Origin: Prevotella sp. CAG:617
GTDB lineage: Bacteria > Bacteroidota > Bacteroidia > Bacteroidales > Bacteroidaceae
Assembly: GCA_000438115.1 (NCBI GenBank)
Contig: FR903604.1
Location: 5,538-10,821 of the forward strand
Reading direction: 5' to 3'
DNA: 5,284 bases
The position numbers and the translations under genes were made by a program. Below are positions 1-5,251 of this stretch, piece after piece; position 1 is the first letter of the stretch, and every line of letters begins with the position of its first letter. Below the pieces are notes generated by a model. It did not search any database. It worked only from the letters and a program-made list of their open reading frames with translations, and was not told the origin of the DNA.

Positions 1-119
1 AGTTGGTTGAACAGAAAGTTTTCGTCATCCTGCGTGGGGCAGGTAATTTGTGTCCAGCAGTTAGGCTCCCACTGGTCGGTGGTACGCAGCGCGCCATTAA
101 AGTTCCAATAAGTTCGCAT
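1..119 (-). CDS. N-terminal fragment, probable CorA-family magnesium/divalent cation transporter (partial, runs off window)
   Basis: Reading the minus strand from the ATG at 119-117 gives an open frame of 39 complete codons that continues past the window edge. It begins MRTYWNFNGALRTTDQ and continues with WEPNCWTQITCPTQDDENF. The pattern of a short hydrophilic start, a W-x-P-x-CW motif, then a CP-x-x-DD stretch resembles, from memory, the start of the cytoplasmic domain of CorA-like transporters in Bacteroidales. CorA proteins are pentameric inner-membrane channels that import Mg2+ (or Co2+/Ni2+); their diagnostic GMN motif and two membrane helices sit at the C-terminus, outside this window, so the family cannot be confirmed here. 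The start is well supported by a GGAGG seven bases upstream, unusual in a group that seldom uses Shine-Dalgarno sequences. A promoter-like element lies about 140 bases upstream. The coding call is firm; the CorA identity is moderate. Confidence 0.6.
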   Translation of the reverse strand, partial: MRTYWNFNGALRTTDQWEPNCWTQITCPTQDDENFLFNQ

Positions 120-126
120 TCGTATT

Positions 127-131
127 CCTCC
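127..131 (-). promoter_or_regulatory. Ribosome binding site (GGAGG) of the partial minus-strand gene
   Basis: The minus strand reads GGAGG followed by the seven-base spacer AATACGA and then ATG. This is a textbook Shine-Dalgarno sequence at good spacing. It stands out because the other genes in the window have no comparable site, and it fixes the start of the partial gene at 119. Confidence 0.6.
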
Positions 132-259
132 AAACGTTAATAAGCGGCTCACGTCAAGAGGATTCCATATTGAATACGTCCCCAGCGTGTCCGTTTTAAT
201 GGGTTATTTCCGCGTGATAATCGTCCATGTTTCTACTTGTAAGACTTGGTTTACGGCGG

Positions 260-267
260 CAAAAGTA
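260..267 (-). promoter_or_regulatory. Bacteroidetes-type -7 promoter element for the minus-strand partial gene
   Basis: The minus strand reads TACTTTTG, a full match to the Bacteroidetes primary sigma factor -7 consensus TAnnTTTG. At the -33 position (about 287-290) the sequence is TCGG, only a partial match to TTTG. If used, transcription would start near 253-255 and give a 5' leader of roughly 135 nt before the ATG at 119. The motif is short, so this is an inference from motif and position. Confidence 0.45.
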
Positions 268-310
268 CAAAAAAAAGTCGGCCAGACCGATTTTTTGCCC
301 TAAAATCATG

Positions 311-330
311 TGCGGTTTCCGCATTTTTTT
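311..330 (+). terminator. Terminator-like hairpin with T7 tail and no obvious upstream gene
   Basis: The plus strand has TGCGG, a three-base TTT loop, CCGCA, then seven T residues. This has the form of a Rho-independent terminator, but the stem is only 5 bp (6 with a G-T wobble). No plus-strand gene is seen upstream for it to terminate, so it may be chance, an insulator between divergent promoters, or the end of a small unannotated transcript. Confidence 0.3.
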
Positions 331-436
331 ACCTTCCCCGGCACTGTGGCGGTCAAGGCCGGAGCAGCGCAAAGTATTAAAACCCTTTAATCATTCTTAA
401 AAAATTCACCCCCCCCGATTATGTTCCGGATTATCG

Positions 437-444
437 TATCTTTG
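437..444 (+). promoter_or_regulatory. Bacteroidetes-type -7 promoter element for the protease gene
   Basis: TATCTTTG matches TAnnTTTG completely and lies 38 bases before the ATG at 483, giving a predicted leader of about 30 nt. No TTTG is seen at the expected -33 position; the region about 20 bases upstream falls at the end of the C8 tract (409-416). The leader has no Shine-Dalgarno sequence and is A-rich just before the start, as is usual in Bacteroidetes. Confidence 0.5.
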
Positions 445-482
445 CAGACGACAACCTGACTGAAAAAACAAACACTGATTTC

Positions 483-1772
483 ATGAAAAAGATACTTACC
501 CTGCTTCTGGCCGCGGCAGCCCTGACGCTGCCGGCCCAAAACGCCGACGAGCGCATCGGCACGCTCATCAACGAAAGCCAGTGGTTTGCGCTGCAGCAGA
601 CACTGGCCCAAACGCCGCGCAAGGACGTCAGCCCCATGCTCTACGAGCTGGCCACGTCCCTCACCTTCCACCATTTTAACCAGCCCGACTCAGCCATAGC
701 GCACACCAGGCTCCTGCTGCAAAACTACCAGGATGAACTGGGAACGACCAACGCGCTGAACATGGCCGTACTGCTCAGCAGCGACATGGCCCGCGCCGGA
801 CAATACGCCCAGGCGGCCGACCTGATGGAGAGCCTCAGCCGGCAAGTCCAGGCCCAGGGCGCCGATTCGGCCTCCGTCAGCCAGATGCGGCAGACGGCCG
901 ACCAATACCGCACCTACGCCTCGCTGGGCAGTGTGTGCCGCCCATTGCATCCGCGGGCCGACTACCGCCTGCCCCTGGACACCCTCGACCTGCTGCACAG
1001 CCTTGCCCACAAAAGCGGGCAACACCTGCTGACCCTGCAGGGCAGCCTCAACCGCACCAGCACGAAGCTGGTGTTTGACACCGGCGCAGGCATCAACATC
1101 ATCAGCAGCAGCGACGCGGCCCGATGCGGCCTGCGCCCGCTGGACACCACCATCAGCATGGCAGGCTTCGGCATACAGCAAGGCCAAATGGCCATAGCCG
1201 ACACACTGCGCATGGGCGACATGACGTGGATTAACGTGCCGTTCTTTATTGTGGACATGAGCACCGGCAACGACCGGGCCGACAGCATCGGCAGCCTGTT
1301 GCCGCCCGTCATCGGCCTGCCCGTCATGCAAACCATGCAGGAAATCCAGTTCGACTTTGCGCGCCGCGAGCTGCTCATTCCGGGCCGACTGACACCCATG
1401 CCCCAAACCGGGCCCAACCTGCTGCTCAACGACAACAACAACCTGAACCTCCTTACGCGCGACGGCTGGGGCAACCCGGTGGTGATGCACCTCGACACGG
1501 GCGGCTACCTTACCGGCTTCAACCAAAAGTGGTATAATCAGAACGAAAAGCGCGTCCGGGCTGAAGGCGTGCCCGACTCCATCCGCTCGGCCGGCGTAGG
1601 CGGCATCATACGCGAACGCACCTACCGTCTGCCGTCCATGGCGCTGAACATGGGCAGCGCCCAAGCCGGGAATGGCCCAATCCTCCCCCCGCAACGTACA
1701 CGTGGGCACGGGCCTCGACCTCAGCAGCGGCAAACCCATGCCCGGCCCCAGCAGCATGCCGCCCACCATTGA
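483..1772 (+). CDS. Secreted two-lobed retropepsin-like aspartyl protease, frameshifted near its C-terminus
   Basis: Probable aspartic peptidase (retropepsin-like, Asp_protease_2 type) acting outside the cytoplasm; its substrate is unknown. Residues 1-19 form a signal peptide (MKK, then a Leu/Ala-rich core ending LPA). Residues 20-145 are helical and TPR-like, with phrases such as NQPDSAIAHTRLLLQNYQ and GQYAQAADLME. Lobe 1 (about 180-300) carries the catalytic motif FDTGAG with D199, a Gly-rich flap near 227-235, and the typical close VIGLPVMQTM followed by QFDFARRELLIP. Lobe 2 (from about 315) carries a second motif, HLDTGG with D338, then GVGG at 371-374. After about residue 400 the frame becomes a Pro/Gln/His/Arg-rich tail unlike any protease end, and it stops at 1772. 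The proper lobe 2 ending lies in the next frame up to 1866. Deleting one C from the C6 run at 1685-1690 restores a 460-residue protein. The start fits the signal peptide and the upstream promoter. Confidence 0.8.
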   Translation: MKKILTLLLAAAALTLPAQNADERIGTLINESQWFALQQTLAQTPRKDVSPMLYELATSLTFHHFNQPDSAIAHTRLLLQNYQDELGTTNALNMAVLLSSDMARAGQYAQAADLMESLSRQVQAQGADSASVSQMRQTADQYRTYASLGSVCRPLHPRADYRLPLDTLDLLHSLAHKSGQHLLTLQGSLNRTSTKLVFDTGAGINIISSSDAARCGLRPLDTTISMAGFGIQQGQMAIADTLRMGDMTWINVPFFIVDMSTGNDRADSIGSLLPPVIGLPVMQTMQEIQFDFARRELLIPGRLTPMPQTGPNLLLNDNNNLNLLTRDGWGNPVVMHLDTGGYLTGFNQKWYNQNEKRVRAEGVPDSIRSAGVGGIIRERTYRLPSMALNMGSAQAGNGPILPPQRTRGHGPRPQQRQTHARPQQHAAHH

Positions 1773-1866
1773 CGGTACAATCGGACTCAACCTGTTCGAG
1801 CAGTTCCCGCGCGTCATCCTCAACCTGAAGGACATGTATCTGGAAGGCTGTCCCGGCAAGCCCTGA
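1672..1866 (+). pseudogene. Out-of-frame C-terminal remainder of the retropepsin-like protease
   Basis: This segment overlaps the end of the preceding frame but is read one base later. It contains IDGTIGLNLFEQFPRVILNL then KDMYLEG and a TGA stop at 1864-1866. That is the pattern expected at the end of a retropepsin-like lobe (the Gly-Leu-x-Leu/Phe loop followed by paired strands), and it mirrors the end of lobe 1, IGLPVMQTMQEIQFDFARRE. It has no independent start, promoter or ribosome site; the internal ATG at 1672 is simply a Met in the ancestral protein or an accident of frame. It should be read as the true C-terminus of the gene starting at 483, separated by a +1 insertion, most likely within C6 at 1685-1690. 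Whether the shift is a real mutation, phase-variable or a sequencing error cannot be decided here. Confidence 0.75.
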
Positions 1867-1920
1867 GCCTTTACGACATGTCCACACGGCGCCGCGGCAA
1901 AACAACACGGCACATAAACT

Positions 1921-1962
1921 CCACAAGGTCGGACCTTAACGAAAAAGGGTCCGACCTTGTGG
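1921..1962. terminator. Perfect 15-bp inverted repeat after the protease gene, possible terminator
   Basis: The arms 1921-1935 (CCACAAGGTCGGACC) and 1948-1962 are exact reverse complements, separated by the 12-base loop TTAACGAAAAAG. The transcript would form a strong hairpin 55 bases after the stop at 1866. There is no T tract on the plus side; CAAGAAGTTAAAAAGG follows. It may be a terminator or mRNA 3'-end stabiliser lacking the U tail, or a copy of a dispersed intergenic palindromic repeat. The hairpin is certain; its function is not. Confidence 0.55.
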
Positions 1963-2011
1963 CAAGAAGTTAAAAAGGCTGCACACCCTACGGTGACAAT
2001 GCTTTTTTGCT

Positions 2012-2019
2012 TATCTTAG
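2012..2019 (+). promoter_or_regulatory. Probable -7 promoter element for the GH43 gene
   Basis: TATCTTAG differs from TAnnTTTG at one of the six fixed positions and lies 83 bases before the ATG at 2103. The sequence at the -33 position (TACG, about 1989-1992) is a weak match to TTTG. If used, the leader would be about 75 nt. Support is positional and modest. Confidence 0.35.
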
Positions 2020-2102
2020 CCAAACAGACGCGGAATGCCGGGCGGCATACACCGCCAGCCCCGTCAAGACAGACAACCTGAACCTGATTAACCTTTTCCG
2101 TA

Positions 2103-3509
2103 ATGCCAAGAAACCGAAACCTCGCCTGCGGATGCTGCCTGCTGCTTGTCTGTACAATGACAAGCTGCCATAGCCTGCCGCAACCGGCAGACCCCCGCAA
2201 ACCCATTGTGGCCCAAAACCGGCCGCTCAACCCGATTGTACCCCAGGGCGTATTCATTGCCGACCCCGAAGTCCGGCAAATGCCCGACGGCCGCATTTAC
2301 GTATACGGCTCGCGCGACGAGCCGGGCAACGCCTGGTGTTCGCACTCATACAACATTCTATCCTCTTCCGACCTGGTCAACTGGAGCATGGAGCAGACTT
2401 CGTTTGCCACGCAAGGCGCGGGTAAACAAACTGAATATACGGACGACATTCTGTATGCCCCCGACTGCATCCACCACCAGGGCACCTACTACCTGTACTA
2501 CTGTCTGCGAGGTGGCGGCGAGGGAGTGGCCACCGCCACCTCGCCCTACGGCCCGTTTGAAAAAGGCACGGCCATTGAGGGCATCACGGGTATCGACCCG
2601 TCGGTCTTTGTGGACGACGACGGACAGGCGTATCTGTTTTGGGGACAGGCCTATGCCAAAGGAGCCAGACTCAGCAAGGACATGCGTACCATTGAGGGAG
2701 CCATACACGACAGCCTGCTGACCTATACGGAACATGCCTTTAACGAAGCCAGCTCGGTCAGGAAGAGAAACGGCATATATTATTACGTTTACGGCGGCCA
2801 TCAGCGTCATGGCGAATCCAACTGTGCCACGCTGAACTATGCCACCGCCACCTCGCCGCTGGGCCCATACACCTATCGGGGAGTCATCATCGACAACTGG
2901 GGAAGCGGGAAAAACCTGGTAAACAACCACGGATGCATCGTTGAGATTGACGGCCAATGGTACGTGGCCTACCACCGGCCCACCCACGGCTCGTCGTCCA
3001 TGCGCAAAGCCTGCATGGAACCCATCAGCTTCAGGCCCGACGGCACCATAGCGGAGGTGGAGATGACCACACAGGGAGTGGGCGGCCCCATGTCGCCCCT
3101 GCTGCGGATGGAAGCGTCACGCGCCTGCCTGATGTCGGGCAATCTGTGGACCACCGTGCGCCGTCCGCCACACGACACTCCGGTAGAATATCTGACAGGC
3201 ATACGAAACAACGACTGTGCCTACTGGAAATACTACGACTTCAACCTGGCCGACGTCAACCATTTCATCTGCAAAACCTGGGACAAGAATACTGAGGCCC
3301 GGATTGAAATCCGGATTGACAGCCCCGACGGGCCGCTGCTGGGCGTGTGCCCCGTTGCAGCCACGCAGGGAAACCTGGCCTATGCCATCCACGAAACAGA
3401 CATCAAGCCCGTACACGGCAAACATGCCCTGGTGCTGGTATTCAAGGGTGAGGAAGGAAAAGACCTGATGAACCTGGAGTGGTTTACCTTTACCCGCCGG
3501 AAACAGTAG
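2103..3509 (+). CDS. Glycoside hydrolase family 43 lipoprotein with C-terminal CBM6-like domain (probable arabinofuranosidase/xylosidase)
   Basis: A secreted, lipid-anchored enzyme expected to remove arabinose or xylose side groups or termini from plant polysaccharides such as arabinoxylan. Residues 1-22 are a type II signal peptide ending in the lipobox MTSC (C22). The five-bladed propeller spans about 45-325. It carries the three GH43 acidic residues in context: base D54 in FIADPEV, pKa-modulating D165 in GIDPSVFVDDDGQAYLFWG, and general acid E215 in HAFNEASSV. Also seen are SSSDLVNW, LYAPDCI, RNGIYYYVY, and NNHG plus YHRPTHG (274-296). Residues about 335-465 look like a CBM6 beta-sandwich: a start RMEAS, and an end HALVLVFKGEEGKDLMNLEW with the usual ligand-site Asn (N457). 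The overall look recalls XylA-like GH43 proteins, but substrate cannot be fixed from sequence alone. No SusC/SusD or regulator is adjacent, so it appears to be an orphan transcription unit. Full length and apparently intact. Confidence 0.9.
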   Translation: MPRNRNLACGCCLLLVCTMTSCHSLPQPADPRKPIVAQNRPLNPIVPQGVFIADPEVRQMPDGRIYVYGSRDEPGNAWCSHSYNILSSSDLVNWSMEQTSFATQGAGKQTEYTDDILYAPDCIHHQGTYYLYYCLRGGGEGVATATSPYGPFEKGTAIEGITGIDPSVFVDDDGQAYLFWGQAYAKGARLSKDMRTIEGAIHDSLLTYTEHAFNEASSVRKRNGIYYYVYGGHQRHGESNCATLNYATATSPLGPYTYRGVIIDNWGSGKNLVNNHGCIVEIDGQWYVAYHRPTHGSSSMRKACMEPISFRPDGTIAEVEMTTQGVGGPMSPLLRMEASRACLMSGNLWTTVRRPPHDTPVEYLTGIRNNDCAYWKYYDFNLADVNHFICKTWDKNTEARIEIRIDSPDGPLLGVCPVAATQGNLAYAIHETDIKPVHGKHALVLVFKGEEGKDLMNLEWFTFTRRKQ

Positions 3510-3554
3510 GCCGCAACCAGAAAAGGGAAAAACCTTATCCCCCCCAAAGAAACA

Positions 3555-3600
3555 CATACCGCCGTCGGTACCCTCAACATCAGGTCCCGACGGCGGTATG
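3555..3600. terminator. Strong hairpin between convergent genes, probable bidirectional terminator
   Basis: Arms 3555-3568 (CATACCGCCGTCGG) and 3587-3600 are perfect 14-bp reverse complements. After one mismatch (3569/3586), three further pairs (3570-3572 with 3583-3585) extend the stem, leaving a 10-base loop. It lies 45 bases after the GH43 stop and 31 bases after the aroB stop on the other strand, where a shared terminator is expected. ATTGATTTTC follows on the plus side and TGTTTCTTTGGGGGGG on the minus side, so T-richness is moderate in both directions. Confidence 0.65.
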
Positions 3601-3631
3601 ATTGATTTTCTGCCCGAAGGGGCTACACGAC

Positions 3632-4696
3632 TTATCCCAGCGATTCGCGGAAGAAGTCGAACATCTCGAATATTTCTTCCTGCGTAGCCGTCTGGTCCAG
3701 CAGGATGTCGCCGGGAGCACGCAGGAGCGTAAAGTTGATGACTCCGCCCACATTCTTCTTGTCGTGCTTCATGTAGTCAAGCAGGCGGTCGTACTCATTA
3801 CACTGTATGCCCATCGTACCATAATAACGCTGCACGAACTGCACCGTCTGGCGCATCATATCCTGCGGGAATCCCGCCTTGACGACACTCAGATAAAGCT
3901 CACAGGCCAAGCCCCAGGCCACGGCATAACCGTGTAACACGGGATGCTGCCCGGCCAGGGCCAGACTCTCCAGCGCATGGCCGGCCGTATGGCCCAGATT
4001 GAGAGCCTTGCGCAGGCCGCGCTCGGTGGGGTCCTGGTCGACAATGCGCTCCTTTACGCCGATGCTCTTCTCCACCAGCCGCTGGAGCTGCCCGAAGTCC
4101 ACGTGGTCCAAATCAAAGCGCAACAGCTCGGCCCAGGCAGCCTCGGAGGCTATCAAGCCGTGCTTGAGCATTTCGGCATAGCCCGAGCGCAGGTTCTCGT
4201 CGTCGAGCGTGCGCAGGAATCCAGTATCGATAATCACGGCCTCGGGCTGACGGAACACGCCGATTTCGTTTTTCAGTCCGCCAAAATTGATGCCCGTCTT
4301 GCCGCCCACGGCCGCATCGACCATCGAGAGGAGCGTGGTGGGCAGATTCACGCAGCGGATGCCGCGCTTGAAGGTGGCGGCCGCAAATCCGCCCAGGTCG
4401 GTCACCATGCCGCCGCCCAGACACACCAGGCACGAGCGGCGCGACGCCCCGCCCTGCTGCAGCGACTGCCACACGTGGACCAGCGTATCCAGATTCTTGT
4501 GGACATCAGTGGCCCCGATGACGATGGGATTCACCCCCTGCAGGCAGCGGGCCTCACTCATGCGGGGCAGACAATGACGGCGGGTGTTTTCGTCCACCAG
4601 CAAAAACACGCGGTCGGCCTGCAGCGCCCCGACCAACTCGTCGAGCTGCTGCGCCGGTTCCTGCGTAAACACTACGGTTTGTTCTACTTTCGGCAT
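3632..4696 (-). CDS. aroB: 3-dehydroquinate synthase
   Basis: Cytoplasmic NAD+- and metal-dependent enzyme that converts DAHP to 3-dehydroquinate, the second step of the shikimate pathway toward chorismate. The 354-residue length is normal for the family. Visible signatures are the nucleotide-binding CLGGGMVTDLGGFAAATFKR (92-111), the substrate/NAD segment PTTLLSMVDAAVGGKTGINF (119-138), LKNEIGVF (141-148), and the metal site formed by E175 in SGYAEMLKHG, H236 in LNLGHTAGHALE and H255 in LHGYAVAWG. The helical C-terminal domain continues through MKHDKKNVGG to the end. All key residues are present, so the enzyme should be active. The ATG at 4696-4694 lies 17 nt after the stop of the upstream thioesterase; the gap is A-rich without a strong ribosome site, suggesting co-transcription. 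It converges with the GH43 gene across the 3555-3600 hairpin. Confidence 0.97.
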   Translation of the reverse strand: MPKVEQTVVFTQEPAQQLDELVGALQADRVFLLVDENTRRHCLPRMSEARCLQGVNPIVIGATDVHKNLDTLVHVWQSLQQGGASRRSCLVCLGGGMVTDLGGFAAATFKRGIRCVNLPTTLLSMVDAAVGGKTGINFGGLKNEIGVFRQPEAVIIDTGFLRTLDDENLRSGYAEMLKHGLIASEAAWAELLRFDLDHVDFGQLQRLVEKSIGVKERIVDQDPTERGLRKALNLGHTAGHALESLALAGQHPVLHGYAVAWGLACELYLSVVKAGFPQDMMRQTVQFVQRYYGTMGIQCNEYDRLLDYMKHDKKNVGGVINFTLLRAPGDILLDQTATQEEIFEMFDFFRESLG

Positions 4697-4713
4697 AAAC
4701 TCTTCTTTTTTTC

Positions 4714-5166
4714 TTACTTTTCCGACAAATGTTCAAAAGCCACAATGGCGTCACGATAGGTCTGCGGGATATCGGCCGACTGCTGCGTGTGGAGATTAAA
4801 GCACACCATCACCGTGGTGCAGCGGCACACCTCCATGCCCGTACGGGTATTGACGGCCCGCTGCAAGAGCGTAAAACTCTTCTGCCCCAAATGTACAATA
4901 GCCGTTTCCACCTCAATGGGGTCACCCAGAAATATCGGAGAAATAAAGTCGGCATTGATGTTGGCAATTACCGGCACCACATCCTGCGAACGGAAGTCGG
5001 GGCAGAGCACATGTTGCAGGTAGTCCTCCTTGCCCAGGTCGTAAAAGGCAAAGTAGGCATTGTTGTTGACATGACCGTAACGGTCGACATCATTAAAGCG
5101 TATCTGAATGGGAATACGCCGATGGAACACCGGCGTACAGTCGGGTTGATTTGATTTCATATTCAT
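4714..5166 (-). CDS. Hotdog-fold acyl-CoA thioesterase (4HBT/YbgC-like)
   Basis: Probable cytoplasmic thioesterase that hydrolyses acyl-CoA (or acyl-ACP) thioesters; the acyl group is not predictable. From the chosen ATG at 5166-5164 the protein has 150 residues, the normal single-hotdog length. The signature is RFNDVDRYGHVNNNAYFAFY at 23-42: D28 sits at the catalytic Asp position of 4HBT enzymes and GHVNN starts the central helix. Further on are VVPVIANINADFISPIFLGD and later TTVMVCFNL, typical strands of the fold. The frame also opens upstream at a GTG (5190-5188), which would add eight residues; the ATG at 5166 or the one at 5160 is preferred because GTG starts are less common and alignable sequence begins later. 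It is the first gene of a likely two-gene unit with aroB. A promoter-like element is at 5244-5251. The thioesterase class is well supported. Confidence 0.9.
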   Translation of the reverse strand: MNMKSNQPDCTPVFHRRIPIQIRFNDVDRYGHVNNNAYFAFYDLGKEDYLQHVLCPDFRSQDVVPVIANINADFISPIFLGDPIEVETAIVHLGQKSFTLLQRAVNTRTGMEVCRCTTVMVCFNLHTQQSADIPQTYRDAIVAFEHLSEK

Positions 5167-5243
5167 GGGTCTGTCATAAAATGACGCCACCGCCGGAACC
5201 TCATCGCATGTCCCAGCGCCGCCGTCCGTTTTCTTTACAAAAA

Positions 5244-5251
5244 CAAAGATA
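5244..5251 (-). promoter_or_regulatory. Bacteroidetes-type -7 promoter element for the thioesterase-aroB unit
   Basis: The minus strand reads TATCTTTG, a complete match to TAnnTTTG and identical to the element before the protease gene. It lies 77 bases upstream of the preferred ATG at 5166, giving a leader of about 70 nt. No TTTG is present at the -33 position (about 5271-5274 reads ATCC on the minus strand). It probably drives both thioesterase and aroB. Confidence 0.5.

Larger units (their letters stand above)
120..482. other. Divergent intergenic region between the partial transporter gene and the protease gene
   Basis: This 363-base stretch holds no credible gene longer than a few codons. 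It separates two divergently transcribed genes. From left to right it contains the minus-strand ribosome binding site, a long probable leader with a ten-codon mini-ORF (196-228, minus), a minus-strand -7 element (260-267), a short hairpin with a T7 tail on the plus strand (311-330), a C8 tract (409-416) and a plus-strand -7 element (437-444). Its AT content is clearly above that of the flanking genes, as expected for regulatory DNA. I saw no tRNA-like or recognisable riboswitch fold. Confidence 0.6.

Noticed and set aside
387..674. A 95-codon minus-strand frame spanning the protease promoter
   Set aside because: It is mostly antisense to the signal peptide region, has no domain, and crosses the promoter-like element and C8 tract.
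1685..1690. Programmed ribosomal +1 frameshifting at the C6 run
   Set aside because: No stop codon, stimulatory structure or known slippery arrangement accompanies it. An insertion or sequencing error is the simpler explanation.
1672..1866. Independent small gene starting at the internal ATG 1672
   Set aside because: The sequence is the expected C-terminus of the upstream protease lobe. There is no separate start signal, so a frameshift explains it better.
690..1913. A 407-codon open frame on the minus strand opposite the protease gene
   Set aside because: It has a low-complexity Val/Ala/Gly/His/Gln-rich translation with no domain. It is the antisense shadow of a GC-rich gene whose sense frame has a signal peptide and protease motifs.
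2358..2987. A 209-codon minus-strand frame inside the GH43 gene
   Set aside because: It lies fully antisense to a strongly supported GH43 catalytic domain and shows no recognisable motif, promoter or ribosome site.
3944..4759. A 271-codon open frame on the plus strand opposite aroB
   Set aside because: The translation is rich in His, Gln, Ala and Leu without motifs, whereas the minus strand carries complete aroB signatures.
5163..5177. Four-codon upstream ORF whose TGA overlaps the thioesterase ATG
   Set aside because: Such overlaps occur easily by chance and nothing supports its translation.
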